Numbered from the stretch's first letter, positions 1-4,481 are shown. The stretch is DNA of 5,254 bases from Acidobacteriaceae bacterium (GCA_003136335.1 PLEA01000354.1:1-5254), one strand, 5' to 3'. A program made the numbers and translations. The notes: generated from the letters alone by a model not told the origin.

Positions 1-1
1 C

Positions 2-85
2 AATCGCAAACTCTACGACGCGACCGAGTTCTACACGACGATCCTTCCCATCCGCGACGGCCTCGCGGTAGCAGTTAAGAAATAG
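2..85 (+). CDS. C-terminal tail of a probable class I SAM-dependent O-methyltransferase (5' truncated)
   Basis: An open frame enters from the left edge and ends at a TAG at 83-85. It gives 27 residues ending in the segment TTILPIRDGLAVAVKK. That ending (hydrophobic strand, LPI-x-DGL, then a hydrophobic strand and terminal Lys) resembles the last beta-hairpin of family 3 O-methyltransferases (caffeoyl-CoA OMT-like, COG4122), where the usual wording is LPIGDGL followed by a hydrophobic strand. The SAM-binding motifs would lie outside the window, so substrate and role cannot be given. It is the only plus-strand gene and converges with yceI; the 128 bases between them hold a hairpin repeat. The family call rests on one short motif and is tentative. 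Confidence 0.5.
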   Translation, partial: NRKLYDATEFYTTILPIRDGLAVAVKK

Positions 86-90
86 CTAAA

Positions 91-170
91 AAGTAGCGCC
101 GCCGTCCCGGCGGTTGTCCGGCGGGTGTCCCCGCCCGCCGCGCCTAGCTAGGGCGAGACGCCCTCGCGAT
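91..170. repeat. Intergenic hairpin-rich repeat, copy 1 of a dispersed family
   Basis: It lies between the two converging genes. The core begins AAGTAGCGCC (91-100). It contains a perfect 6-bp hairpin CCGCCG/CGGCGG (99-104/108-113) with loop TCC, then TTGTCC, then a second perfect hairpin GGCGGG/CCCGCC (120-125/130-135) with loop TGTC. A third weaker stem AGGGC/GCCCT (150-154/160-164) follows. The first ten bases, the TCC loop and the following TGTC recur inside the deacetylase gene at 1148-1175, so this is a repeat rather than an ordinary terminator. No T-tract follows any stem on either strand, though the structure could still slow polymerase between convergent genes. The rest of the gap to 213 shows nothing further that I recognise. 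Confidence 0.75.
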
Positions 171-213
171 AGCCAGGCAAGATTACTACGCTAGGCTGTT
201 TGGTGTGCCCGCT

Positions 214-795
214 TTACTTCGCCTGCGGCTGAATCAATTCCGCGTCAATGGTGATGGTAATCTCGTCTCCGACGACGCCGGGAGCGCCATTCACGCCAAA
301 ATCCTGGCGAGTGATTTTCGTTGATGCCGACGCGCCGATGCGCTGGTTGCCCCACGGATCTTTGATCGGAGCGGAAGGTCCGTCCACGTCGAGCACGACT
401 TCCTTGGTCACGCCGTGAATCGTAAGATCGCCGGTGAACTCTAGTTTCCCGGCCCGCGTAACTTTCGCTTGCTTGGAATGAAAAGTAATACTCGGATATT
501 TCTGCACGTCGAGGAAGTTGGGGCTGCGTAAATCTTTGTCACGCATTTCCACGCGCGTGTCTACCGAATTCGCATCGATCGTGGCCTCGAGAGAATCCCT
601 CGACGGATCTGCCGCATCATGCTTCGCCGTTCCGGTCACTTTCGTGAATGCGCCTCGCACCGTCGACACACCCAAATGCCGTACCGAAAATTGTGCGGCG
701 GAGTGATTGGAATCGATCTGCCAGGTTCCAGCTTGGGCTGCGGCGGTGGAGGCAATTGCCAATGCGGTAACAACAGCGAAGAATAAGCGAAACAT
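214..795 (-). CDS. YceI-family periplasmic/secreted lipid-binding-like protein
   Basis: A 193-residue protein. Residues 1-22 form a signal peptide (MFRLFF, a hydrophobic Ala-rich core, AQA cleavage site before GTWQID). The mature part opens with the YceI signature WQIDSNHSAAQFSVRHLG (25-42), continues with RGAF (47-50), DxxxVDTR-type wording (74-81), RDxxLRSPNFLDVQKYPSITF (86-105), and ends in LTIHGVTKEVVLDV (124-137) and an FGVNG/EITITIDAEL strand. This is the full-length lipocalin-like beta-barrel fold; characterised members bind isoprenoid-type or amphiphilic ligands, and the ligand here is unknown. I chose the ATG at 795 because the signal peptide starts there and an SD (GAGGAG, 807-812) sits 11 bases upstream; an upstream start at 834 would add 13 non-signal residues. 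It lies 41 bases after the deacetylase stop, so it is probably the last gene of the crcB group. Confidence 0.93.
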   Translation of the reverse strand: MFRLFFAVVTALAIASTAAAQAGTWQIDSNHSAAQFSVRHLGVSTVRGAFTKVTGTAKHDAADPSRDSLEATIDANSVDTRVEMRDKDLRSPNFLDVQKYPSITFHSKQAKVTRAGKLEFTGDLTIHGVTKEVVLDVDGPSAPIKDPWGNQRIGASASTKITRQDFGVNGAPGVVGDEITITIDAELIQPQAK

Positions 796-836
796 ATTTG
801 CGAGTTCTCCTCTGGGATTAGTTGAGTTCGGCAATG

Positions 837-1667
837 TTAAATGGATTTGACCGGAATAGCCAACAAATCATCGACGAGGCCGACTTCTTTCTGCAGGAAC
901 GGTTCGGCATAAGTCACACCGCCGAGCATGCCATAGAACCGCGCCATTGCCTCCACACGCGCGCGAATCTCGTCGTGGGCTGGGAACAGGTCTTTGCCCG
1001 CATCCTGATCGCTGAATTGCGATTTGTAAGCCAGAATGGAAGCGAACTTCCCCTCAAACTGTTCGCCGATGTCAACGACAAACGAGGGCCGAATGTCGTA
1101 ATACAGCGTAGCGTAAATGATCTTGAAGGGGCGATGAGGAGCCAGCGAAGTAGCGCCGGCATCCTGCCGGCTGTCCTGATGGTGTCCCGCCCTCAGTTGG
1201 CTGTCAGAGGCGCTGACAGCTGACAGCTGAGAGCTGAGAGCTTTCTGCGGATCAAGTTTCGCCAACCCGGCCAGAAAGCAAGCCTCATATCCAAGCACAG
1301 AAGCAGTGTAATGATCTGGATGCCGCCCCTTCCAGTAAGGAAGAATGACTACCCGCGGCTGCGTCTCCCGAATTACAGCCGCCACGTTCAGCCGGTTCTC
1401 CCACGTGTTCTCGACGCGACCGTCGGGAAGGTCGAGCGCCCTTCGCCAAATGACACCCAGAATCTTCGCCGCGTCGGCTGCTTCCCGGGCACGATCTTCC
1501 GCCGTGCCCCGCGTTCCCATTTCTCCCTGTGTCAGGTCGAGGATGCCCGTGCGCTGCCCACGCTGCGCGGCTTTCAGCAGCGTTCCGCCGCAGGTTTGCT
1601 CTACATCGTCGCGGTGCGCGGCGATCGCAAGGATATCCAGAGGCGGACTCAACGGCAGAGAATACAT
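837..1667 (-). CDS. bshB1: BshB1-like (PIG-L/LmbE family) deacetylase with repeat-derived internal insert
   Basis: A 276-residue metal-dependent N-acetylglucosaminyl deacetylase of the LmbE/PIG-L family. The subgroup that makes bacillithiol (deacetylation of GlcNAc-malate) fits best: LAIAAHRDDVE (13-23, metal ligands His18 and Asp21), LDLTQGEMGTRGT (43-55), GRHPDH (114-119, third metal His), LAYKSQF (212-218) and GGVTYAEPF (249-257) all align with Bacillus BshB1. The usual HPDD is HRDD, which keeps the ligands. Typical family length is about 235-240; the excess is largely residues 144-175, which are translated repeats (see 1143-1238). Removing them rejoins DPQKA to APHRPFKIIYA, matching homologue spacing. 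The ATG at 1667 has an AAGGAAG SD (1679-1685) inside the preceding gene and lies one base after its TGA, implying translational coupling. A start at 1712 would only add sequence overlapping DUF190. A different sugar substrate remains possible. Confidence 0.87.
   Translation of the reverse strand: MYSLPLSPPLDILAIAAHRDDVEQTCGGTLLKAAQRGQRTGILDLTQGEMGTRGTAEDRAREAADAAKILGVIWRRALDLPDGRVENTWENRLNVAAVIRETQPRVVILPYWKGRHPDHYTASVLGYEACFLAGLAKLDPQKALSSQLSAVSASDSQLRAGHHQDSRQDAGATSLAPHRPFKIIYATLYYDIRPSFVVDIGEQFEGKFASILAYKSQFSDQDAGKDLFPAHDEIRARVEAMARFYGMLGGVTYAEPFLQKEVGLVDDLLAIPVKSI
1143..1238 (-). repeat. In-frame repeat insertion inside the deacetylase gene (about 96 bp)
   Basis: These bases encode residues 144-175 of the deacetylase (from LSSQLSAVS to SRQDAGATSL) and have no counterpart in the BshB1 alignment. 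The left part, 1148-1196, is a second copy of the hairpin repeat at 91-140: AAGTAGCGCC, a perfect 7-bp hairpin GCCGGCA/TGCCGGC (1155-1161/1165-1171) with loop TCC, then TGTCC. The right part is a heptamer array. The insert is a multiple of three and has no stop in the gene's frame, so the protein is kept open. I know peptides like SRQDAGAT and AGILPA as recurrent translated repeats in Acidobacteriota, Verrucomicrobiota and Planctomycetota proteins, which fits an invading repeat. Exact edges are inferred from the protein alignment and could be off by a few bases. Confidence 0.82.
1200..1241. repeat. 7-bp tandem array (TGASAGC x4) with adjoining inverted unit
   Basis: Four contiguous heptamers fill 1214-1241: TGACAGC, TGACAGC, TGAGAGC, TGAGAGC. 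The reverse-complement unit GCTGTCA at 1200-1206 pairs perfectly with the first heptamer (1214-1220) across a GAGGCGC loop, so the array also forms a 7-bp hairpin. The period is not a multiple of three, so the array was not built by duplicating codons. It is read on the minus strand as SSQLSAVSAS in the deacetylase. Confidence 0.88.
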
Positions 1668-1668
1668 A

Positions 1669-1998
1669 TCAATCGAGGCTTCCTTGTTCGAGCACGACGT
1701 TCTCGCGCACAATCAAGCGGTGCGCCGCCATTTCCTTCAGCGTGGGAAGCACGCGACTCACGTGCTCATCGGTGTCCACGAAAGTGATGATCACCGGCAG
1801 TTTGCCTCCAGCCTCGACTAGATGCGCCGTCTCCACCCGATGCCTCCCCAGGAATCCCGCGACACAATGGATCGCGGTCGCCGCGTAGACATTTTCCTTG
1901 CGCAGGTAATTGAGAATCTCCATGTGCAAGGGCCGACGATGCCACTGGTCCGCTTCGTTCAGGTAGATGGTGACTTGGACAGCCATAGCTTCAGGCAT
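1669..1998 (-). CDS. DUF190 family protein (PII-like fold), CrcB partner
   Basis: A 109-residue DUF190 protein. The diagnostic order is present: VTIYLNEADQWHRRPLH (9-25), ILNYLRKENVYAATAIHCVAGFLG (28-51), LPVIITFVDTDEHVSRVLP (67-85) and a final V-x-E-x-V-x-L-E strand (97-104). Members are small soluble PII-like proteins very often encoded next to, or fused with, the fluoride channel CrcB; the molecular role is unsettled. The ATG at 1998 follows a GGAAGG SD (2011-2016) by 12 bases, a spacing like its neighbours; an internal ATG at 1986 is possible. The frame is open upstream to 2151, but that part overlaps the end of crcB, is Arg/Cys-rich and lacks DUF190 similarity. It lies 115 bases after crcB and one base before the deacetylase. 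Confidence 0.9.
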   Translation of the reverse strand: MPEAMAVQVTIYLNEADQWHRRPLHMEILNYLRKENVYAATAIHCVAGFLGRHRVETAHLVEAGGKLPVIITFVDTDEHVSRVLPTLKEMAAHRLIVRENVVLEQGSLD

Positions 1999-2113
1999 TT
2001 TACTCGCGATCCTTCCATTCCTGGCGCAACATGCCGTACAACTCAGAATCGACAGACCGATCCCTTGCGCAGGTGTTCGCGCTGGCAGCATTCGTGGGGA
2101 AGCGTGTTCCTGT

Positions 2114-2488
2114 TCACAGCGCCCGCGCCAGCGCCATGCCGGCGAGTGCACTGCCCAGGCAGAGCAGGTTGTTGCTGAGCACGTTGGTCAGCATCAGTCC
2201 CCATTGGCCTTGCTCAAAATAAGCCATGGTCTCGAACGCGTAGCTGGAAAAAGTGGTGAACGAGCCGCAGAAGCCCACCACCACCAACAGCCGCCAGCGC
2301 GGGTCCACCAGCACGCGCTCGCTGGTCCAGACGATGAAGAACCCCACGATGAAGCTGCCCAGGATGTTGATGATGAGCGTTCCAGTAGGGAACACCGGGC
2401 CAAATTCTCTGGCAGCGAGACGACTCATGAGGAACCGCAGATTGGCGCCGACGATCGCAGCGACGGATATGGCGAGGAAATCTTTCAC
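2114..2488 (-). CDS. crcB: CrcB/Fluc fluoride channel, GTG start
   Basis: A 124-residue integral membrane protein with the four hydrophobic segments of Fluc channels, which dimerise in antiparallel fashion and export F- from the cytoplasm. Visible signatures are GANLRF (14-19), PTGTLIINILGSFIVGF (34-50, with conserved Asn41) and GFCGSFTTFSSYAFE (72-86), which carries the phenylalanines and hydroxyl residues lining the fluoride pores. The length is typical. I chose the GTG at 2488 because it yields the standard N-terminus (KDFLAISVAAIVGANLRF) and has an AGGAG SD (2499-2503) ten bases upstream. The longer frame to 2578 would read 30 codons straight through the riboswitch and is not protein-like. 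Expression is controlled by the fluoride riboswitch just upstream; DUF190 follows. Confidence 0.96.
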   Translation of the reverse strand: MKDFLAISVAAIVGANLRFLMSRLAAREFGPVFPTGTLIINILGSFIVGFFIVWTSERVLVDPRWRLLVVVGFCGSFTTFSSYAFETMAYFEQGQWGLMLTNVLSNNLLCLGSALAGMALARAL

Positions 2489-2498
2489 GATGGAGTCT

Positions 2499-2529
2499 CT
2501 CCTACAAAAATAGTTCAATTCTGTAGGAG
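2499..2529 (-). promoter_or_regulatory. SD-sequestering hairpin (expression platform of the fluoride riboswitch)
   Basis: CUCCUACA (2529-2522) is perfectly complementary to UGUAGGAG (2506-2499) with a 15-base loop. The right arm contains the crcB ribosome binding site AGGAG. The left arm is also the 3' end of the aptamer, where CUCC takes part in the pseudoknot. Aptamer and hairpin therefore cannot both form: without fluoride the SD is masked, with fluoride it is freed. There is no T-tract after the hairpin, so the switch most likely works on translation. The mechanism is inferred from the pairing. Confidence 0.88.
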
Positions 2530-2582
2530 TTATCAGCGTGAGTGTGTGAGCAGCCCAGGCGGTTATGGCGAACTCCATCGCC
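2521..2582 (-). ncRNA. Fluoride riboswitch (crcB motif) aptamer
   Basis: The minus-strand RNA begins GGCGAUGGAGUUCGCC (2582-2567), forming stem GGCGA/UCGCC, then AUAACCGCC and, near the 3' end, CUGAUAACUCCUACAG (2536-2521). These match the conserved blocks of the crcB RNA motif (GGCGAUGG-x-x-UUCGCC, AUAA-x-CGCC, CUGAU, CUCCUAC). Loop GGAGU (2576-2572) pairs with ACUCC (2530-2526) as the family pseudoknot. A side stem GCCUGGG/CUCACGC (2560-2554/2542-2536) forms with six of seven pairs. It sits directly upstream of crcB in the right orientation. Known members bind F- through a Mg2+ cluster. Alternative explanations are very unlikely given sequence, structure and target gene. Confidence 0.95.
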
Positions 2583-2587
2583 GTCTC

Positions 2588-2621
2588 TAATTTTTATCAC
2601 ACGGACACGTAGGGAACCACC
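2588..2621 (-). promoter_or_regulatory. Possible promoter of the riboswitch-crcB transcript
   Basis: An extended -10-like element TGTGATAAA occupies 2601-2593, with GATAAA at 2598-2593, which would start transcription near the A at 2586-2588, four to six bases before the aptamer. The -35 position (about 2621-2616, GGTGGT) is poor. The location is right but the match is weak. Confidence 0.3.
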
Positions 2622-2624
2622 CGC

Positions 2625-2729
2625 AATTTAGCAATTGGCAGTTAGCATTTGGCCACCCGGAGAAGCCCAGGTTTCCACTGCGAGGCTATTGTGGCTAAAT
2701 GCCAACTGCTACTTGCTAATTCCTAAATT
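2625..2729. repeat. Long imperfect inverted repeat built of degenerate heptamers (TTRGCNN)
   Basis: The left arm (2625-2655) and the reverse complement of the right arm (2692-2729) both begin AATTTAG and end TTNGCCA. The left arm holds four contiguous heptamers from 2628: TTAGCAA, TTGGCAG, TTAGCAT, TTGGCCA. The right arm, read on the minus strand from 2726, holds five: TTAGGAA, TTAGCAA, GTAGCAG, TTGGCAT, TTAGCCA. The arms differ in length by exactly one heptamer, so copy number changed in one of them. The 36-base centre shows no coding potential I can see. The right arm runs into the ispA stop codon (2728-2730). There is no T-tract, so it is not a standard intrinsic terminator, although the fold could protect the ispA 3' end. 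Confidence 0.85.
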
Positions 2730-3609
2730 ACTTCTTCCGTTCCACCAAAAATCGTGCCAACTCCTTCAGCTTCTCCGCGTGCTCGCCGAAACTCTCTAGT
2801 TCCGCGAATGCTTCGTTCACCAGCGCATCCGCCTTGTGTTCCGACGCCTCAATCCCAAACAGCGCCGGGTACGTCGCCTTTTCAGAAGCGGTATCTTTGC
2901 CCGCGGTCTTTCCCAGTTGTTCGGAGGTCTGCGTCACGTCGAGCACGTCGTCCACAATCTGAAAGGCCAAGCCAATCGCCAAGCCGAAAGCGCGCAGCTT
3001 CACAACCTGAGTATCTTTCGCGCCGGCATACAACCCGCCGCTCACCAGGCTGGCGGTGATCAAAGCAGCGGTTTTCGAGCGATGGATATACTCCAGCATC
3101 TCCTTCGTCGGCCGAGTGTGTTCCGCTTCAAGATCCACAACCTGCCCGCCGATCATGCCATTGATCGTACCCGTACCGCGGGCGACTTCCTCAATGATGC
3201 GCACGCGCGCTTCGGCCGGACACTTCAAGCGCGCCAGAACTTCGTAGGCCTGCGTCTGTAGGGCATCTCCGGCGAGAATCGCGAGTGCCTCGCCAAAGGC
3301 CTTGTGGCAGGTTGGCCGCCCGCGGCGCAGGTCGTCATTATCGAGCGCGGGCAGATCGTCATGAATCAGCGAATAGGTGTGCAGCATCTCGAGCGCCGCG
3401 CCCAGTTCTTCGATTTGCGCCGGCAAGGATCCAGCCACCATGCGCCCCGCCTCGATGCAGAGCACGGGCCGCAGCCGCTTCCCGCCCGCAAACACGCTGT
3501 GGCGCATGGCCTTGTGGATCGAGACCGGATGGTCAGTCTCCAGCGGAATGAGCCGGTCGAGCGCGGCGTCGGTGAGCATCCGTCCTTGTTCGAGAGTCTC
3601 CTGGAGCAT
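2728..3609 (-). CDS. ispA: Farnesyl diphosphate synthase (short-chain polyprenyl synthase)
   Basis: A 293-residue trans-prenyltransferase that condenses DMAPP/GPP with IPP to give FPP, the precursor of quinone side chains and undecaprenyl phosphate. Seen motifs: GGKRLRP (42-48, IPP binding), first Asp-rich motif DDLPALDNDD (84-93) with the DD-x4-D spacing of bacterial FPP synthases, preceded by HTYSLIH as in E. coli IspA (Tyr five before the motif, consistent with C15 product), RRGRPTCH (95-102), GMIGGQ..D (151-159), KT (179-180), and second Asp-rich motif DDVLD (220-224). Length and N-terminus match E. coli IspA when the ATG at 3609 is used. No good SD precedes it and a promoter lies 10-36 bases upstream, so it may be leaderless; ATG 3579, preceded by AAGGA three bases away, is the alternative. 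No dxs follows, unlike in many bacteria. Confidence 0.95.
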   Translation of the reverse strand: MLQETLEQGRMLTDAALDRLIPLETDHPVSIHKAMRHSVFAGGKRLRPVLCIEAGRMVAGSLPAQIEELGAALEMLHTYSLIHDDLPALDNDDLRRGRPTCHKAFGEALAILAGDALQTQAYEVLARLKCPAEARVRIIEEVARGTGTINGMIGGQVVDLEAEHTRPTKEMLEYIHRSKTAALITASLVSGGLYAGAKDTQVVKLRAFGLAIGLAFQIVDDVLDVTQTSEQLGKTAGKDTASEKATYPALFGIEASEHKADALVNEAFAELESFGEHAEKLKELARFLVERKK

Positions 3610-3618
3610 GAAGCAGTG

Positions 3619-3645
3619 AGTATAACAAGGCCACGGATATGACAA
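3619..3645 (-). promoter_or_regulatory. Probable ispA promoter
   Basis: TTGTCA (3645-3640) and TATACT (3624-3619) each match five of six consensus bases, separated by a short 15-base spacer. Transcription would begin about 3614-3609, practically at the ispA ATG (3609). It sits just downstream of the terminator of the preceding gene, where a new promoter is needed. Confidence 0.55.
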
Positions 3646-3668
3646 TCGTCAGCCGCGAAAGTGTTCGG

Positions 3669-3703
3669 AAAACAAAAAAATGAGGACGCCCGCAGGCGTC
3701 CTC
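3669..3703 (-). terminator. Strong intrinsic terminator after the receiver-like gene
   Basis: On the minus strand a perfect 9-bp GC-rich stem GAGGACGCC/GGCGTCCTC (3703-3695/3690-3682) with loop TGCG is followed by A and a run of seven T (3680-3674), then GTTTT. This is a textbook rho-independent terminator, 17 bases after the stop codon at 3721. The opposite strand has no T-tract after the stem, so it works in one direction only. Confidence 0.93.
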
Positions 3704-3720
3704 GTGGCCCAAGAATAAAG

Positions 3721-4089
3721 CTACGCGACGGCGCTGCGCGAAAGCGCCGTACTTCGCAGAACCGACGTCAGCACGTTTTCCACGTCATCGTTGGGGCATA
3801 CATCGCTGGCCCCCGCCTCGAGCGCAGCCATCCACATTTCCTCGTCAGGAATTCGGTGGGTGCAGACGATGGGCAAGGACGGAAAGTCGCGGTGCAGACT
3901 TTCCACATCCGTCAGCCGCCAGTACTCGATGTTGAGAACTACAGCCTCCGGACGGTTCCGGACTACGTTGTCGCGCAATTCCTCGCTCGATTGGGTTACG
4001 TGAACCGAGAAATGCTGGCGAAGTCCACCGGCCAGTGACCGCGCTACTCCAGGATCTTGCTCGAGCACAACGACATTATTTTGAGCCAT
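3721..4089 (-). CDS. Receiver-only protein lacking the phosphoacceptor Asp (pseudo-receiver)
   Basis: A 122-residue protein with the beta/alpha rhythm of a CheY-like receiver: VVVLEQDPGVARSLAGGL (6-23, acidic-pocket strand and helix 1), EAVVLNIEYWRL (48-59, strand 3), LPIVCTHR (72-79, strand 4 with the conserved Thr at 77) and AALEAGASDVCP (88-99, strand 5 region). The residue at the phosphorylation site is Asn53, the first acidic pair reads E-Q rather than D-D, and no Lys is found where K-P is expected (VCPND). It is probably not phosphorylated in the usual way and has no output domain. The ATG at 4089 follows AAAAAGGGG closely (three bases from the last G); a TTG at 4104 would add five residues. 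It lies between xseB and ispA and ends at a strong terminator. Its partner and role are unknown. Confidence 0.78.
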   Translation of the reverse strand: MAQNNVVVLEQDPGVARSLAGGLRQHFSVHVTQSSEELRDNVVRNRPEAVVLNIEYWRLTDVESLHRDFPSLPIVCTHRIPDEEMWMAALEAGASDVCPNDDVENVLTSVLRSTALSRSAVA

Positions 4090-4215
4090 TTTCCCCTTTT
4101 TCAACCGTCGTCAACTGCGTACGTCAACGTTCGACTAGGGCTGCGGGGTGGGCTGAGATACCACAAACTCCACAGACATCTAAAGCTCTCGAATCGCGGC
4201 TAGAACTCCACACCC

Positions 4216-4455
4216 TTACCCTCGCGCAGGCAACTTTTCTGTCAGCGGTTCGAATGGTTCAGCTTGAAGCTTCCCGTTCTTTTTCAGCAGGATTTCGACT
4301 TTTCCTTCCGCCTGTTCCAACTCCTTGCGGCAGGCCGAAGAGAGCTGCATCCCTTCTTCGAAGAGTGTCAGAGACTTTTCCAGAGGGACTTCTCCCTTTT
4401 CCAGTTCCTGAACAATTTCCTCCAGTCGCTGGAGGCACTCTTCAAACTTGGGCAA
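4216..4455 (-). CDS. xseB: Exodeoxyribonuclease VII small subunit, TTG start
   Basis: A 79-residue protein matching the whole XseB family: FEECLQRLEEIVQELEKGEVPLEKSLTLFEEGMQLSSACRKELEQAEGKVEILL-type wording across residues 4-57, a two-helix coiled-coil hairpin. Exonuclease VII (XseA with several XseB chains) degrades single-stranded DNA in the cytoplasm; xseA is not in the window. The start is TTG at 4455: the frame has a TAA 21 bases upstream with no ATG or GTG between, the first internal ATG would remove half the protein, and a GGAG SD (4465-4468) lies nine bases before the TTG. The tail after about residue 58 is variable in the family. It stands upstream of the receiver-like gene and ispA, a remnant of the common xseB-ispA pairing. 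Confidence 0.93.
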   Translation of the reverse strand: MPKFEECLQRLEEIVQELEKGEVPLEKSLTLFEEGMQLSSACRKELEQAEGKVEILLKKNGKLQAEPFEPLTEKLPARG

Positions 4456-4463
4456 CGGATTTC

Positions 4464-4481
4464 GCTCCGTCTCTTATTGTA
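4464..4481 (-). promoter_or_regulatory. xseB ribosome binding site and possible -10 element
   Basis: ACGGAGCG (4470-4463 on the minus strand) supplies the SD that supports the TTG start nine bases on. TACAAT at 4481-4476 is a five-of-six -10 match, but no convincing -35 lies 16-18 bases upstream (the nearest, TGGACA at 4507-4502, is 20 bases away), so the promoter part is weak. Confidence 0.45.

Noticed and set aside
822..1223. Plus-strand frame containing an AGILPA-type peptide
   Set aside because: The peptide is the hairpin repeat read on the other strand; the rest is antisense to the deacetylase.
1143..1241. Intein, intron or CRISPR explanation for the deacetylase insert
   Set aside because: Far too short for an intein or group I/II intron, no splice motifs, and the repeats are contiguous 7-mers without spacers.
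1311..1821. Plus-strand open frames opposite the deacetylase and DUF190 genes
   Set aside because: They are Arg/Ser/Pro-rich shadows of genes on the minus strand with clear motifs; no SD or conserved domain seen.
1999..2151. N-terminal extension of the DUF190 protein
   Set aside because: It overlaps the crcB end, is Arg/Cys-rich, and lies before the family domain; the ATG at 1998 has an SD.
2489..2578. N-terminal extension of CrcB by 30 codons
   Set aside because: It reads through the riboswitch aptamer and the SD hairpin; the GTG at 2488 has a good SD and gives the family's normal N-terminus.
1967..2590. Long plus-strand open frame of 207 codons opposite crcB and DUF190
   Set aside because: Composition is His/Arg/Gln-rich with no fold or family wording. 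It is antisense to two well-supported genes and to the riboswitch.
2625..2729. Intrinsic terminator or insertion-sequence end after ispA
   Set aside because: No T-tract on the minus strand after the stem, and no transposase or target duplication; the heptamer structure explains the inverted repeat better.
4105..4215. tRNA or small RNA in the gap between xseB and the receiver gene
   Set aside because: No cloverleaf, T-loop or stable stem with T-tract could be found there.
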